Shown piece after piece: positions 10,358-20,816 of a stretch of DNA of 64,000 nt. The notes under the pieces were generated by a model, which saw only the letters and a program-made list of their open reading frames with translations, was not told the DNA's origin and searched no databases. The stretch spans positions 12,712,501 to 12,776,500 of the forward strand of contig NC_057761.1 of the NCBI RefSeq assembly GCF_010389155.1, given 5' to 3'. Both the position numbers and the translations under genes were made by a program. Origin of the DNA: Erigeron canadensis (Eukaryota > Streptophyta > Magnoliopsida > Asterales > Asteraceae). Position 1 is the stretch's first letter, and every line of letters starts with the position of its first letter.

Positions 10358-10947
10358 ACTGTGGTCACCAAAGGGAATTATATCTGGTCATGGCTTAAGA
10401 GCCAGGTAATTAAAAGATGAATTAGTAACACAAACTTTAGGTCATAATGCTTAAAACAATGAATGTAGTGAGAATTTTTTTTAATGGGTAGTGTGAGTCT
10501 AGCAACAGCACTACTAACTAGGTAAAGTAAATCTAACAAGAATCTGAACCGTGATTAAGTTTCCAACAGGCTAACAAACCAGTAAGATAGTATTTGGTTG
10601 TACCATGAGATCGGAGATGCCAAACAAGTATTTTAATTTAATTACTGTTATTTGCTTTTTCCAAACTATATTCAGATTAGCCTCTCGCTGAAAAGCGCGT
10701 GGTTAGATTTTATTTATTTTACTGTCAAAAGTATTAGTTTATTAGGAGTTAGTGACAAACCCCCAAACAAACTACAATTACACGTACTACTAGGTTAGGT
10801 AACGCAGCGCGTCCCTACGAACGATCCTGTAACTTACCACTAGGCTATATTGCATTGACTGGGTTTTCTGCTCGTTAAAGTGTGTGTTAGTTTAGATAGT
10901 TACTTGTACATCATAAATTTAAAGACTAGAATAAAACACCACCATCA
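10358..10947 (+). repeat. 5' LTR (3' portion) of an Athila-type gypsy element
   Basis: This segment matches 48382-48971 throughout with few differences. Both copies end in AAAACACCACCATCA. Here the end is followed seven bases later by a primer binding site, which fixes it as an LTR end. The start of the LTR upstream of 10358 could not be set, because the right copy is cut at the matching point by the Tekay element. Confidence 0.75.
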
Positions 10948-10954
10948 GGTCTTT

Positions 10955-10972
10955 TGGCGCCGCTGCCGGGGA
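10955..10972 (+). other. Primer binding site of the Athila-type element (tRNA-Asp type)
   Basis: TGGCGCCGCTGCCGGGGA lies seven bases after the LTR end. Athila and Tat elements typically carry TGGCGCCGTTGCCGGGGA, complementary to the 3' end of tRNA-Asp; this copy differs by one base. It identifies the lineage independently of the gag match. 10973-11244 is an AT-rich leader without a gene. Confidence 0.85.
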
Positions 10973-11244
10973 CGCGACACATTCTTAGTTTAGTAGTGTA
11001 GTTCGACCCTACTTTGTGTTTCGGCACGAAGTAGTTACTTTTCAGTATTTCTTTTTAGGTCAAATTAGGTTAGAATTAGGGTTAACTTAATCCGTTTGCA
11101 TTTTCATTTTTCTTTAAATTTAATCCAAAAATAATTTTTGTTTTTCATTTTTCTAGTTAAAGTAGTTAATATAGTTTTTCATTTTTAGTTTTATATTGGT
11201 GCGTTGATCTTTTTCTTGAGTTTTGCAGGATATTTAGGTGGTTA

Positions 11245-13268
11245 ATGCGTTTGAGATCCGGAACGGTCATAAGACGTAGCTTGACAAGCCTAAGTAGACT
11301 CAGACGAAGGAAGAGAGTTTACAGATCCAACTCGACCCCCGTAGGTAATTTAGAACACCTTTTCAACTTAGAAGACTCATTAGGAACAACCGAAACCATG
11401 TCTCAACCAAACTCGCCTAGAGGTGTAATTGACGATTTCGACCGACCAATGATGGAAAGGACAAGAGCCGTAGCACCGACGCCAGGATGGGCTATAGTCT
11501 TACCCAACTTAGGAGATTCATTTTCAGTCAAAGGACACCACCTTAAGTTAATTCAGGATAACCAGTTCGAGGGTCGAGCAAATTTCGACCCTCACAAGCA
11601 TGTGAGCAAGTTCACTAGTTTATGCAAGATGTTCAAGTATGGAGGAAATGTCACCGATGACGATGTGCAACTTAGCTTATTTCCGTCGTCTCTCACCGGA
11701 GAGGCTCATGCTTAGTTCGATGAGCTTGATGATGGTACCATCACCACATGGAATCAACTTTGCGAGGAGTTTGTTTCCCGATTCTTTCCCCCGAGTTTAG
11801 CTAGGAAAATGCTTCGAGACATCAAAGCTTTCAAGCAAGACGAAGGAGAATCACTAATTGTTGCATGGAAAAGGCTTAGGGAGATGATCAGAATCTGTCA
11901 CGGGAATGGACTTAGCAAGGATGAGATCATGGAAATCTTTTTCTATAGTTTAATGAAGAGTTCCCAAAAGGATTTAGACCTAGCCAGAGGTGGTAACTTT
12001 TTGTACAAGACTACTAATGCCGCTTACAAAATGATGGAGGATATGGTGCAAGCAAGCTTAGCTTGAGACATGGATGATAAGGATCGAGATAGAAAGCCGA
12101 GAAGAACCGTGGCTAGCATCGAGAGCAGCTCCGACAATGAGGTAATCCATGAACTTAAAGCTTTATCTAACCGTTTTTCTACTTTTGAAGATAGGTTGAA
12201 TATTATGGACAAGACCTCAAGGTGATTACACACGGGTGCAACAAATGCGGAGAAATGCACTATACCGAAGATTCTGAAGAGGAGACCACCGAGCAAGTCA
12301 ATTTTGTCCAGAACCAATACCGAGGAGGCTTTCAACGAGGACTATTTATAAGAAATCCCGGTAATTCTAACTATAATGCAAATTATTCTAGAAATAACTT
12401 TGGTTCTTTTCAAAATAGTTGGCAAAGGAGTAATGGTCAACCGGAGCAACCACAGGTGGAAAATGAAGTCAAGGAGGACCCTATTGCCAAGCTTACAAAT
12501 ATGATGGAGAAGTTCATGGACATAAATGACAAAAGGCATGACTCTTTGGCAAGTTACACGAAGTCGCTCAATGAGAAAATAAGCAATCTCAATCAAAAGG
12601 TTGACGAAGGAGCAAGGAATCAACAAGCCGCGATCAAGGAACTAGAAATGAGGATAGATAGATTGATTGAGAAGAATACAAGGAAGGAGAGCAGTCCTAT
12701 GCCAAGGCCGATCTTGCAAGGAAGCTCAAGCTCAAACCCTAGTTCAAGTCAAAAGTACCAACCCCCGATCGGATGGAACGAGAATGTAAACGCCGTGTTC
12801 ACCGAAGGTAATGACTCTAATGTGATTTCTAATGATTCTTGTGAAAGTTCCAATCAGGTACAGGTCATACGGAAGCAAAATGAAGATGAAACGGACGAAA
12901 CGGCGATTCTGGAATCTGTCCAGAACCCACCAGCGCTGCTGGAAGTACCCTCCAGCGCCGCTGGTGACCCTCCAGATACAAACCAGCGCCGCTGGAAGCC
13001 TACCAGCGCCGCTAGTAGCCTCCAGGTGAACCACCAGGGCCGCTCGCCTCTCACCAGCGCCACTGGTGAGTCCGTCAGTTCAGATTCACGCAAAGTTTTG
13101 ATTTTGGAAGAAGACCTAGGTACCCAGCTCACATCCAAATGCAAAATGGAGGATGAAGACGATGCGGACAGAAGTGAAGAAGTTCAGAATCCCAACACAT
13201 TGGATGGCTGGAAACAGCAACCACAAGCAACCGAAGATCTAGGAAGTTTTCTTAGGGTCAAGTATTAA
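11245..13268 (+). pseudogene. gag: Athila-type gag, broken by stops and a frameshift
   Basis: Structural protein of a Ty3/gypsy Athila-type retrotransposon. The N-terminus is basic (LRSGTVIRRSLTSLSRLRRR). The retrotransposon gag domain follows (FEGRANFDPHKHVSKFTSLC, LFPSSLTGEAHA), then a stop at 11713-11715 where the family has Trp (TGG to TAG). The domain continues as FDELDDGTITTWNQLCEEFV and REMIRICHGNGLSKDEIMEI, with a second stop (TGA) at 12064-12066. After a frameshift near 12215 comes the zinc-knuckle remnant CNKCGEMHYTEDS, where the final Cys is lost. A coiled coil follows (about 12480-12670). The C-terminal part carries palindrome cluster B. No RT or integrase follows anywhere in this element. 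Confidence 0.8.
12930..13066 (+). repeat. Palindrome cluster B (CCAGCGCCGCTGG units) inside gag
   Basis: Six copies of the 13-nt palindrome start at 12930, 12952, 12983, 13003, 13034 and 13054, spaced 22, 31, 20, 31 and 20 bp. In the gag frame successive units read PALLE, SSAAG, QRRW, TSAAS, HQGRS and TSATG. The nucleotide unit is therefore conserved while the reading frame through it changes. Confidence 0.9.
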
Positions 13269-13779
13269 TGTAATGCCCATTTCTGTTTATGAAAGACTTA
13301 CCCTAGGTTTGCTAAAACCCGCGAACATGAGCATTCGGTTAGCCGATCAGACTTACCGACAACCCAAGGGGATTGTCGAACAAGTCCATGTTAGGGTGAA
13401 GGACTTAGAATTTTTGACTGACTTTGTTGTGCTTGATATGGTTAATCAAGTAGTGACCTCTATACTGTTAGGAAGAAGATTTTTGTGTTCGGCAGATGCT
13501 AATATCTATGTTTTAAAACGGGAAATAACTCTGTCTAAGGGAAATGTTAGGGTAACAGTACCAACGTTAGATTTTAAGGAGAATGATTTTGGTAAAATGT
13601 GTTGCAAAATTGAAGTAGATAATGAAAATAAACCGATGAATGCATATCAATGCTATAAAAGTTTAAAGAGTTTTGAGTTCGGTGGAGGTTTAGATATGAA
13701 AAATAGATATGAGAAGGGGTTAAGTATTTACATAGGGAAGTTAGCAGTAGTAACCTTGAAAAAGTTCTGGAAAAGATAG
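13269..13779 (+). pseudogene. Athila-type retropepsin domain 1
   Basis: Aspartic protease domain of the gypsy polyprotein. Just upstream (about 13250-13280) a shifted frame reads FLGSSINVMPISVYERL, matching the Athila protease start DLGAS-NVMP with the catalytic Asp replaced. The body (LKPANMSIRLADQTYRQPKG, VVTSILLGRRFLCSADANIY) has the I-L-G-R-x-F-L flap and core motif. The frame is shifted from gag and ends at 13779, probably by a frameshift near 13738. Confidence 0.75.
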
Positions 13780-14357
13780 AAAGAAACATAGAAGAAAGTG
13801 ATAAGATAATATCATATGTAAATAGGGTTCTAGACAACATCGGATGGGATGATATTAAAGAACAATCTTTGGCTGAATACAACCCTTACCTCTCGACTGA
13901 TGCCTTAGGACATCCGACCATTTTTAATATTAGAATGGGAATACGGGGAAACTTAGGTTGTCGGGCCTTTATAGATGCTAGGGCCACCATGAACATACTT
14001 CCCCTGGACTATCATAGTAGGTATGCTAAAAGAGAATTAGGAGAAGTAGAATGGAAGGATAAAATGATATATCTATTCAGGAATACAAGGATTAGAGTTC
14101 GTGGATTCGTGAGAAAGGTAGTAATAAGCATAGGAGGATTGAGATTTTTGACACAATTCTTTCTAGTTAAAGAAATTGCGGTCACTAAGGACAATGTGAT
14201 TTTAGGTCAACCATTTTTAATAACCGCATGTGCCGATATAAATATTGAATTAGGAGAGTTAATGTTGCAATCCGGGGTTAACATATTGAAATTCACGAAA
14301 AAGGATATAAGTAATGATAATCCCTATGGGTTTTACTGCAATTATAAGCTTTGCTAG
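13739..14357 (+). pseudogene. Second retropepsin-like domain in tandem
   Basis: A second protease-like fold follows at once. A linker (KVLEKIERNIEESDKIISY) leads into a domain with FIDARATMNILP, corresponding to the D-T/S-G-A active-site loop with Gly replaced by Arg. It then has VTKDNVILGQPFLITACADI, the second half with the L-G-x-P-F-L motif. The frame ends at 14357 (NYKLC). The order of active-site loop then LG-x-FL core matches domain 1, but the sequences are well diverged. An old duplication is the simplest reading; a separate accessory domain is the alternative. No RT follows. Confidence 0.6.
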
Positions 14358-14874
14358 GGACAATGAGAAAGGATGAATGTCGAATAATTTATGGAAGACC
14401 AGTCGGACATTTTCATGCGATACACACCAACGGGTATCGGCCCTAGGCCTAACCCGTACTCCTCAACCTAGTTCCTAGACCGAGTCCGGCTGAAGACTCG
14501 TTAAACTTAGCGCTTCTTGGGAGGCAACTCAAATAGTATTTTTTATTTTTATTTTTCATTTTTAGGAAATTGTGACTAATTGCAACCAAGTGATTGTTTT
14601 AAATTTTATCATTTGTGATATTTTATGAGTATCACAGATGTAAGCTTTCAAAGATTGAAGAAACAAGTAACTTATTGCAATCGTATTTTATGTTTTTACT
14701 TTTCGTTTTTGTTTTAGCTCGTATTTTTCCATTTTGATAAATTGATCGAAGTGTGCAGAAGTATAATGCTTTGTAGTCGGAAGGAAACCATGCACTTGGC
14801 CAAAAGCTAAGTGTGGGGGAGTTCGAGCATCAAATCGCTGAAGAAATAAGATTTCGGAACATGTATAGGAGGCA
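14358..14874 (+). other. Athila-type 3' untranslated region with conserved block
   Basis: Non-coding. The block around 14507-14530 (TTAGCGCTTCTTGGGAGGCA) is close to one commonly found downstream of coding sequence in Athila-type elements. A purine tract, AAAAGCTAAGTGTGGGGGAG, lies at 14802-14821. A similar tract recurs at 27322-27337, so this one may be internal rather than the functional polypurine tract. Confidence 0.6.
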
Positions 14875-15061
14875 CCAGCGCCGCTAGTCAAGAACCAGTG
14901 CCACTGGGACTGCATCATGGCAGCCCGGCGCCGCTGGCATCGCCACCAGCGCTGCTGGACCTGCACCTGTGCAGATCCAGCGCCGCTACTCACTATCCAG
15001 CGTTGCTGCATGCTCAACAACAACCACCAGCGCCGCTGGCGTCACCACCAGTACCACTTTT
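14875..15061 (+). repeat. Palindrome cluster C (CCAGCGCCGCTGG units)
   Basis: Eight units start at about 14875, 14895, 14925, 14946, 14977, 14997, 15027 and 15048. Spacings alternate strictly: 20, 30, 21, 31, 20, 30, 21 bp. Unit orientation is the same as in cluster B. The last unit is incomplete and is followed directly by the copia target duplication. Open frames across it (14688-15023 minus, 14898-15110 plus) are artefacts of the repeat. Confidence 0.9.
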
Positions 15062-15765
15062 TGTGGGTTGTATAACTATTATCAAATCAAATCACAAATC
15101 ACGTAGCTGAATATAAAATCTATGTAGTTAATTAATTAATCAAGATAGAAAACGTGTACCTTAAATTGGAGAGAATAAAGCAAGAAACCTTTATAAGAAG
15201 GTTTGAATTAAACCTCTCTATGATTGCACACACAACGTTGGAATGTATGTATTCTACTACTTAATCACGAACGAACAACCCTTTGTTTAAACCCTTTAAT
15301 TCGAACCAAACAAAAACCCGAAACCCTTTGGTGTTGGTGGAATCGGCCGAAGCCAAGAGAGAGGGAGAAGGAAGAGATTTTTAGGGTTTTAGAAAACCCT
15401 AAGATTTTTGTGTAGAAAACAATTAGATTTAGGTCTCTATTTATAGGATTAGGTAACTTGTTTACAAAGTTTAGGGTTTTCAAAACCCCCCCATCTCCTT
15501 GAGATCGACCAATCCCCCTAGAACATTTTAGAGGGGTTTTCCTAATTGTTTCCTAATTACAACTCTCCTTCCTTAAGTCCGTTAATTAAGTACCATTAAC
15601 TTTTAACCCTTTTAATGGACCATCGTTAGTTTTTCGTGATCAAATTAATTAATAAATTACATTTAATATATTAATTAATTATAGTTACATTCATGTTGAG
15701 GTGTGACCCCGTAGGCTTAAATACTTTCCGGACATACGTTCATTTTACGTGATCATATTCTAACA
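15062..15765 (-). repeat. 3' LTR of Angela-like copia
   Basis: TGTGGGTTGTATAAC...ATATTCTAACA, 704 bp. It is highly similar to 26294-26983, with small indels. The minus-strand TATA box is at 15437-15446 (CTATTTATAG), and a conserved block, GTGACCCCGTAGGCTTAAAT, is near 15702. Small frames at 15224-15415 and 15265-15483 recur in the other LTR and are not genes. Confidence 0.9.
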
Positions 15766-15777
15766 GCTCCCACTTGA
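15766..15777 (-). other. Polypurine tract of Angela-like copia
   Basis: On the minus strand TCAAGTGGGAGC abuts the 3' LTR directly, as expected for the plus-strand primer. The segment from here to the RNase H stop (15778-16625) is an AT-rich 3' untranslated region of about 850 bp with no gene. Confidence 0.8.
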
Positions 15778-16625
15778 GCTCGTAATGAATGAAGGTAATA
15801 ACATTGGTTAGCGTCTAGCAACATGCCAATGCTCCCGAAAAAATTTAAGTATAGTTTCTTAAAGTATATTTAAATGGTTGAGGCATTTATTATCCCTTTG
15901 TTTAGATACCTTGTTAAATATGAATATGGATCAAGGTCATTTCATAACTTAACGATTATGTTTCTCATTCAAAAACTAATTAATGATTACCAAATATAAT
16001 CGAGAACTGTCTGGATATATTTGGGCACGGCCATGCAAACATCTTAATTAGTCAAATGAGGGCGCCAATGGCATCATACTTCAACTTTTAAATTGAAGGA
16101 ACAAATCCTGTCTTGACTACACGTGTTAGTCATCATACTTCACTACACTTTCTGAAAATAGCCCTTTATTTACTCTCTTATTCAGGAGAGTTAGAACTAT
16201 ATCTAGTAAGTGCGATTCATACATGCTGAACTACTTGCATCTCAAGTCAAAGGATCAATAAAAGTAACCATTTACGAATTTCACTTAATGACGTCGATCC
16301 ATAAAGTGATATTTCGTTAGTGGGGTAGTCCGATATGCATCAACTATGGATATCATGTGAGTTTGGTGGGACCATCCATTATATATTCCAAGAATATAAC
16401 CAATCACTCAGATTTGTCTTAATTTAATTATATTCCCATATATTTAATCGACAATTTATAATATTTGATAAAATATTAAAATATTAAATAAAATATTCAA
16501 GGATTAAACATGTAAATATAGGACACAATTTAATATTAAATGAAATCAAACATATCAAGTACTTTATTTCATTATGAAAAATATAAATTGCTTAACATCC
16601 CTTATCCAAATACCGAACAACAGAT

Positions 16626-18430
16626 TTACATGAAATAACTAGCTATTTTAAGTCCTATGCCGTCGGCATGCCTTTCAAGCTTGGGCCTAGACAAAGCTTT
16701 TGTGAAAGGATCAGCTAAGTTAAAATCTGTGTGAACTTTGAGTAAATTGATCTCCCCTAGTTCGATCTACTCACGAACATAGTGATATCGTCTAGCATAA
16801 TGTCTGGCACCTTTCTGAACTCCGGGTTCGTTGGAAATGATTAATGCACCAGTATTATTATAGTACATATCAGTGGGTAAGTCATTTGAGGGGATCACGT
16901 TTAGCCCGCTAATAAACTTCCTTATCCAGACTGCTTCCGTTGCGGCTTCTGAGGCGGCAATGTACTCAGACTCTGTTGCAGACATGGCGACTGTGGTTTG
17001 CTTTTTGCTTTTCCAGTCCACAGCTCTTCCATTAAGAACGAAGACGAATCCTGATTGAGACTTCGTGTCATCTTTATCAGTTTGAAATCCAGCATCAAAG
17101 TATCCGGTCACTTTGAGCTCTAAGTCTGGATTTCCTCCATACACCAAAAACATATCTTTAGTAGCTCGTAGATACTTCAGATTGTTTTTAACAGCAGTCC
17201 AATGGCTTTCACCAGGATTCTGTTGGTATCGGCTAACGATGTTTTGCGAGAACACCATATCGGGTCTAGTGCATCTAACCGCATGCATAATGGATCCCAC
17301 AGCTGAAGCATAAGGAACTCTACGCATACGTTCCACCTCACTAGGTGTAGTAGCACCTTGTTTGACAGATAAACTAAGTCCTTCTCGCATAGGTATAGTC
17401 CCATGCTTAGAATTCTCCATCTTGAATCGCTTCAAGATCTTATCAATATAAGCACTTTGACTTAGTCCAATTAATCGCCTTGATCTATCTCGGTAGATCT
17501 TGATTCCAAGAATAAATGCTGCTTCTCCTAAATCTTTCATGGCAAAACACTTTCCAAGATGGGATTTAACATCTTGCAACATTGGAATGTGTTTTCCTAT
17601 GATCAATATGTCATCGACATATAAGATAAGGAAGTAACATTACTCCCACTAGCTTTGCGATATACACATGGCTCATCAGGATTTTGAATGAAACCAAACT
17701 TTTTGATTTCTTCATTAAACCGCTTATTCCAACTTCTTGATGCTTGCTTTAGTCCATAAATGGACCTTTGAAGTTTGCATACTTTGTTGGGATGTTTTGG
17801 ATCAATAAAACCTTCCGGTCGATCCATATAGACTTCTTCATCCAAGTAACCATTTAAGAAGGCAGTTTTAACATCCATTTGCCATATCTCAAAGTCATAG
17901 TACGCAGCTATAGCTAAGAGAATCCTAATAGCTCTAATGTCCGCGATTGGAGAAAAGGTCTCATCATAATCAACATCGAAACCTTGAGTATAACCATTCG
18001 CCACGAGATGAGCTTTATAGGTGTGTACATTTCCATCCATGTACGTCTTCTTCTTGAAGATCCACTTACACCCAACAGTTTGAGCGTTTTGTGGAAGATT
18101 AACCAAGCTCCAGACTTGATTGTCTTTCATGGATTTCATTTCCACCTTCATAGCTTCAAGCCATTTGTCAGATTCCGAATCTGATAATGCAGCTTTGAAA
18201 TTCGGAGGCTCATCGAGATCTCCAACAACGTCTTCTTCTACCATCATACATAGTCTTTCGGTAGGGCGTCTTGTCCTTTCGGACCTATGAAGTGGAATCG
18301 CTTCATAATCATCGACTTGAGTTTCATCACTTTGAACATTTTCCCCTCGAAGTTGATGATTGCTGGGAGTTTCAGAAGGTGACACATCTTCCTCTTGAGT
18401 CTCATCAAGTTCTATAATCTTCCCACTGTT
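16626..18430 (-). pseudogene. pol: Copia reverse transcriptase and RNase H (Angela-like)
   Basis: 18385-17603 is the RT N-terminal half: ALSDSESDKWLEAMKVEMKS, GCKWIFKKK, DVDYDETFSPIADIRAIRIL and [21 protein letters not shown] frameshift falls right at the catalytic YVDD box (read here as SYMSMTY). The next frame, 17606-16767, carries the rest of RT and RNase H (GYFDAGFQTDKDDTKSQSG, SATESEYIAASEAATEAVW). Its first Asp is present but it reads YFDAG where YSDAG is usual. A stop at about 16765 interrupts the C-terminus, which runs on as EINLLKVHTDFNLADPFTKA to a final stop at 16626. The lost YVDD frame means no functional RT. Confidence 0.85.
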
Positions 18431-20269
18431 CTATTGAACTAATTTCTTTTCAAAGAATTCAGCATATCGAGCAACACGAACAGTGTTTTTGGCAGGATCA
18501 TAGAAGTCGTAACCCATCGTTTCTTTAGGGTATCCAACAAAGATGCACTTAGTAGTTCTGGGTTCAAGTTTGTCAGGCGTATCACACTTCACAAGTGCCT
18601 CACATCCCCAGACTCTTAAGTAAGACAAATTAGGGACATCACCATGCCATAATTCGTACGACGTCTTGTCAACCTTCTTGGTTGGAACCATATTGAGAAT
18701 GCGTACAACAGTCTTCAGAGCATAATCCCAAAACAAAAATAGGAGAGTTGTACGGGTCATCATTAATCTTACCATGTCTAGCAAGGTTCGATTTCTCTTT
18801 TCAGACACTCCATTATGCTGAGGAGTGTATGGAGGAGTAAGCTGTTGGACAATTCCACATGCTTTAAGATAATCCTTAAACTCTAGGCTTAAGTATTCGC
18901 CACCTCGATCCGAACGAAGAATCTTGATGGTTTTACCGAGTTGATTTTCTACTTCATTTTTAAACTCTTTGAATGTTTCAAAGACTTCATGTTTATGCTT
19001 AAGCAAGTAAACATAACCATAACGACTGAAATCATCCGTAAAGGTTATGAAGTAGTTAGCACCTTTCCTTGACACATGTCTAAATGGGCCGCAAACATCG
19101 GTATGAATGAGTCTAAGAAGATCTTTAGCCCTTTCTGGCGAATGCTTAAAGGGTTTTCGTGTCATCTTGCCGGAAACATATGACTCGCATTTAACAAATG
19201 ATTCATCATTTAATTTTAAGATCCCTTCACGTTGAAGTCTTTCAATGCGATTTTTGCCAATGTGTGCAAGACGACAGTGCCAAAGATAGGTAGAGTCCAA
19301 GTCAGTCTTGGCTCTTTTGCTAACATTATACATTGAGTTATTTGAAACACAATCACACATATCAATTTCATAAATACCATCATAAGCAATAACATCAAAA
19401 TAATGAACATTATTTTTAGAAACTGAAATACCATTATCATTAAAAATATTAATGAATCCGTTGTCTTTCAACAAAGAAACTGAAACGACACCTCTAGTAA
19501 TAGAAGGTGCATAATGACAATTGTCTAGAACAATAACTAAACCGGAAGGAAGAACTAAATGAAATTCCCCAATTGCTTCAACAGGTGCTGGTAGACCATT
19601 GCCTACGACCAACTGCAAAGCTCCGGGCTTCAGCTTCCTCCTTTTCCTAAGTCCCTGTAATTCATTACAGATATGAGTTCCACAACCAGTGTCAAAAACC
19701 CACGATTTACGCTTAGTTAAGGAAAATAATTCAATGGTGAAGATACCTGAAGTACTAGCGCCGCTAGCTTGCTTCTTCTTCACATTCAACTCGGCAAGAT
19801 ACTTAGGACAGTTCGTCTTCCAGTGCCCAACTTCATTACAATGATGGCAACTCTGGTCTTTAGCCGTTGTACCCTTTTCCGTTAGAGGCATTTTATTGCC
19901 CTTGGCGATTGGTTGTTTTCTTTTCTGGACTTTTCCCCCTTTGTTTTCAAGAACTTGGGGTGTTGGATATTTCTTTGGAAGCTGTTTTTCATACTCAATT
20001 ATCATGGCATGGAGTTCGTTAACGGTATTACCCGTGCCATGCAAATGATAGATGCTCACAAAATCCTCAAAATCCTTAGAAAGTGACTTGAGAATTATTC
20101 CAATCATAATCAGAGGAGCATAAGAATTATTCAGCTTTTCCAATTCCTCAAAATACATTTTCAATTTTAGTATATGAGGTCGAACTGGTGTTCCTTGCTC
20201 GTGTTGTAGGCTAAGAACTACTTTATGCAATTCATACAACCGGTGTTCCAAACGCGGTATCGGTTGCAC
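18431..20269 (-). pseudogene. pol: Copia gag C-terminus, protease and integrase (Angela-like)
   Basis: A 612-codon open frame. Gag C-terminal region: about residues 1-140. The CCHC knuckle CHHCNEVGHWKTNC is intact near residue 145. The protease active site WVFDTGCGTHIC is intact near residue 193. The integrase zinc region has WHCRLAHIGKNRIERLQREG and CESYVSGKM, where the usual second Cys is Tyr. The catalytic core keeps all three acidic residues (HTDVCGP, LRSDRGGEYL, and PQHNGVSEKRNRTL with its Glu). The frame ends just before RT. Part of gag upstream is missing compared with the family, so the starting Met here is not native. Confidence 0.85.
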
Positions 20270-20450
20270 TCAACTCATTAGTTGCAGCACCAATTCTTGG
20301 AACAACTGATCCCTCCTCATCAAGGACTTCATAGTTATTTAGAACCATTCTCGGTCTATGAATGAGATCATTTGAGTTTTGCCCAGAAATAATTTTTCTT
20401 TCAAACTTTTGACGAAAAGCATTGGTGTTTGTGAAGGGATTCATTGCCAT
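20232..20450 (-). pseudogene. gag: Copia gag N-terminus (Angela-like)
   Basis: Starts MAMNPFTNTNAFRQKFERK and runs 72 codons before shifting into the frame of the 612-codon ORF it overlaps. Part of gag (UBN2-type region) normally found between this and the zinc knuckle is shortened, which suggests an internal deletion near 20250. The start codon follows an AT-rich leader and is the natural polyprotein start. Confidence 0.75.
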
Positions 20451-20816
20451 CTACAAAATAGATTAAGTTCAAAAATCAGTATTTTCGATAATAAATACTT
20501 AAGAAATTAATTACCTAATGTTTATAAAATAAACAATTAATTTCATTAAGGCTAGGATCCAATTGACATGCAATCATTTCATCAATTGATCTGCTATAAA
20601 TGATTACACTCAAATGGTAAGTGACGATCAGTAATTGCATTACAAGTGCAATTCTTAGTAAGTATGGGACCTACGTATGACACCTGATTCATCAAGTGAT
20701 CCTTTGTAGTCATGTTTTGTCCTATCTTTTGCCACGGGTCAAGGTCTCACCGCTTAACTCGCTTTAAGTCGTCCAACTAAGAACGCGCAAAATTGTCCAC
20801 CACTGTGTACCAGTGA
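20451..20816 (-). other. gag-proximal leader of Angela-like copia
   Basis: Non-coding leader between gag and the nested LTR insertion. No hairpin array of the SIRE type is seen here. Confidence 0.55.

Noticed and set aside
12342..13144. Minus-strand frames opposite the Athila-type gag
   Set aside because: They are shadows of the gag frame and of cluster B; no codon bias or domain.
14688..15110. Open frames across palindrome cluster C
   Set aside because: Artefacts of the repeat, on both strands, with no recognisable domain.
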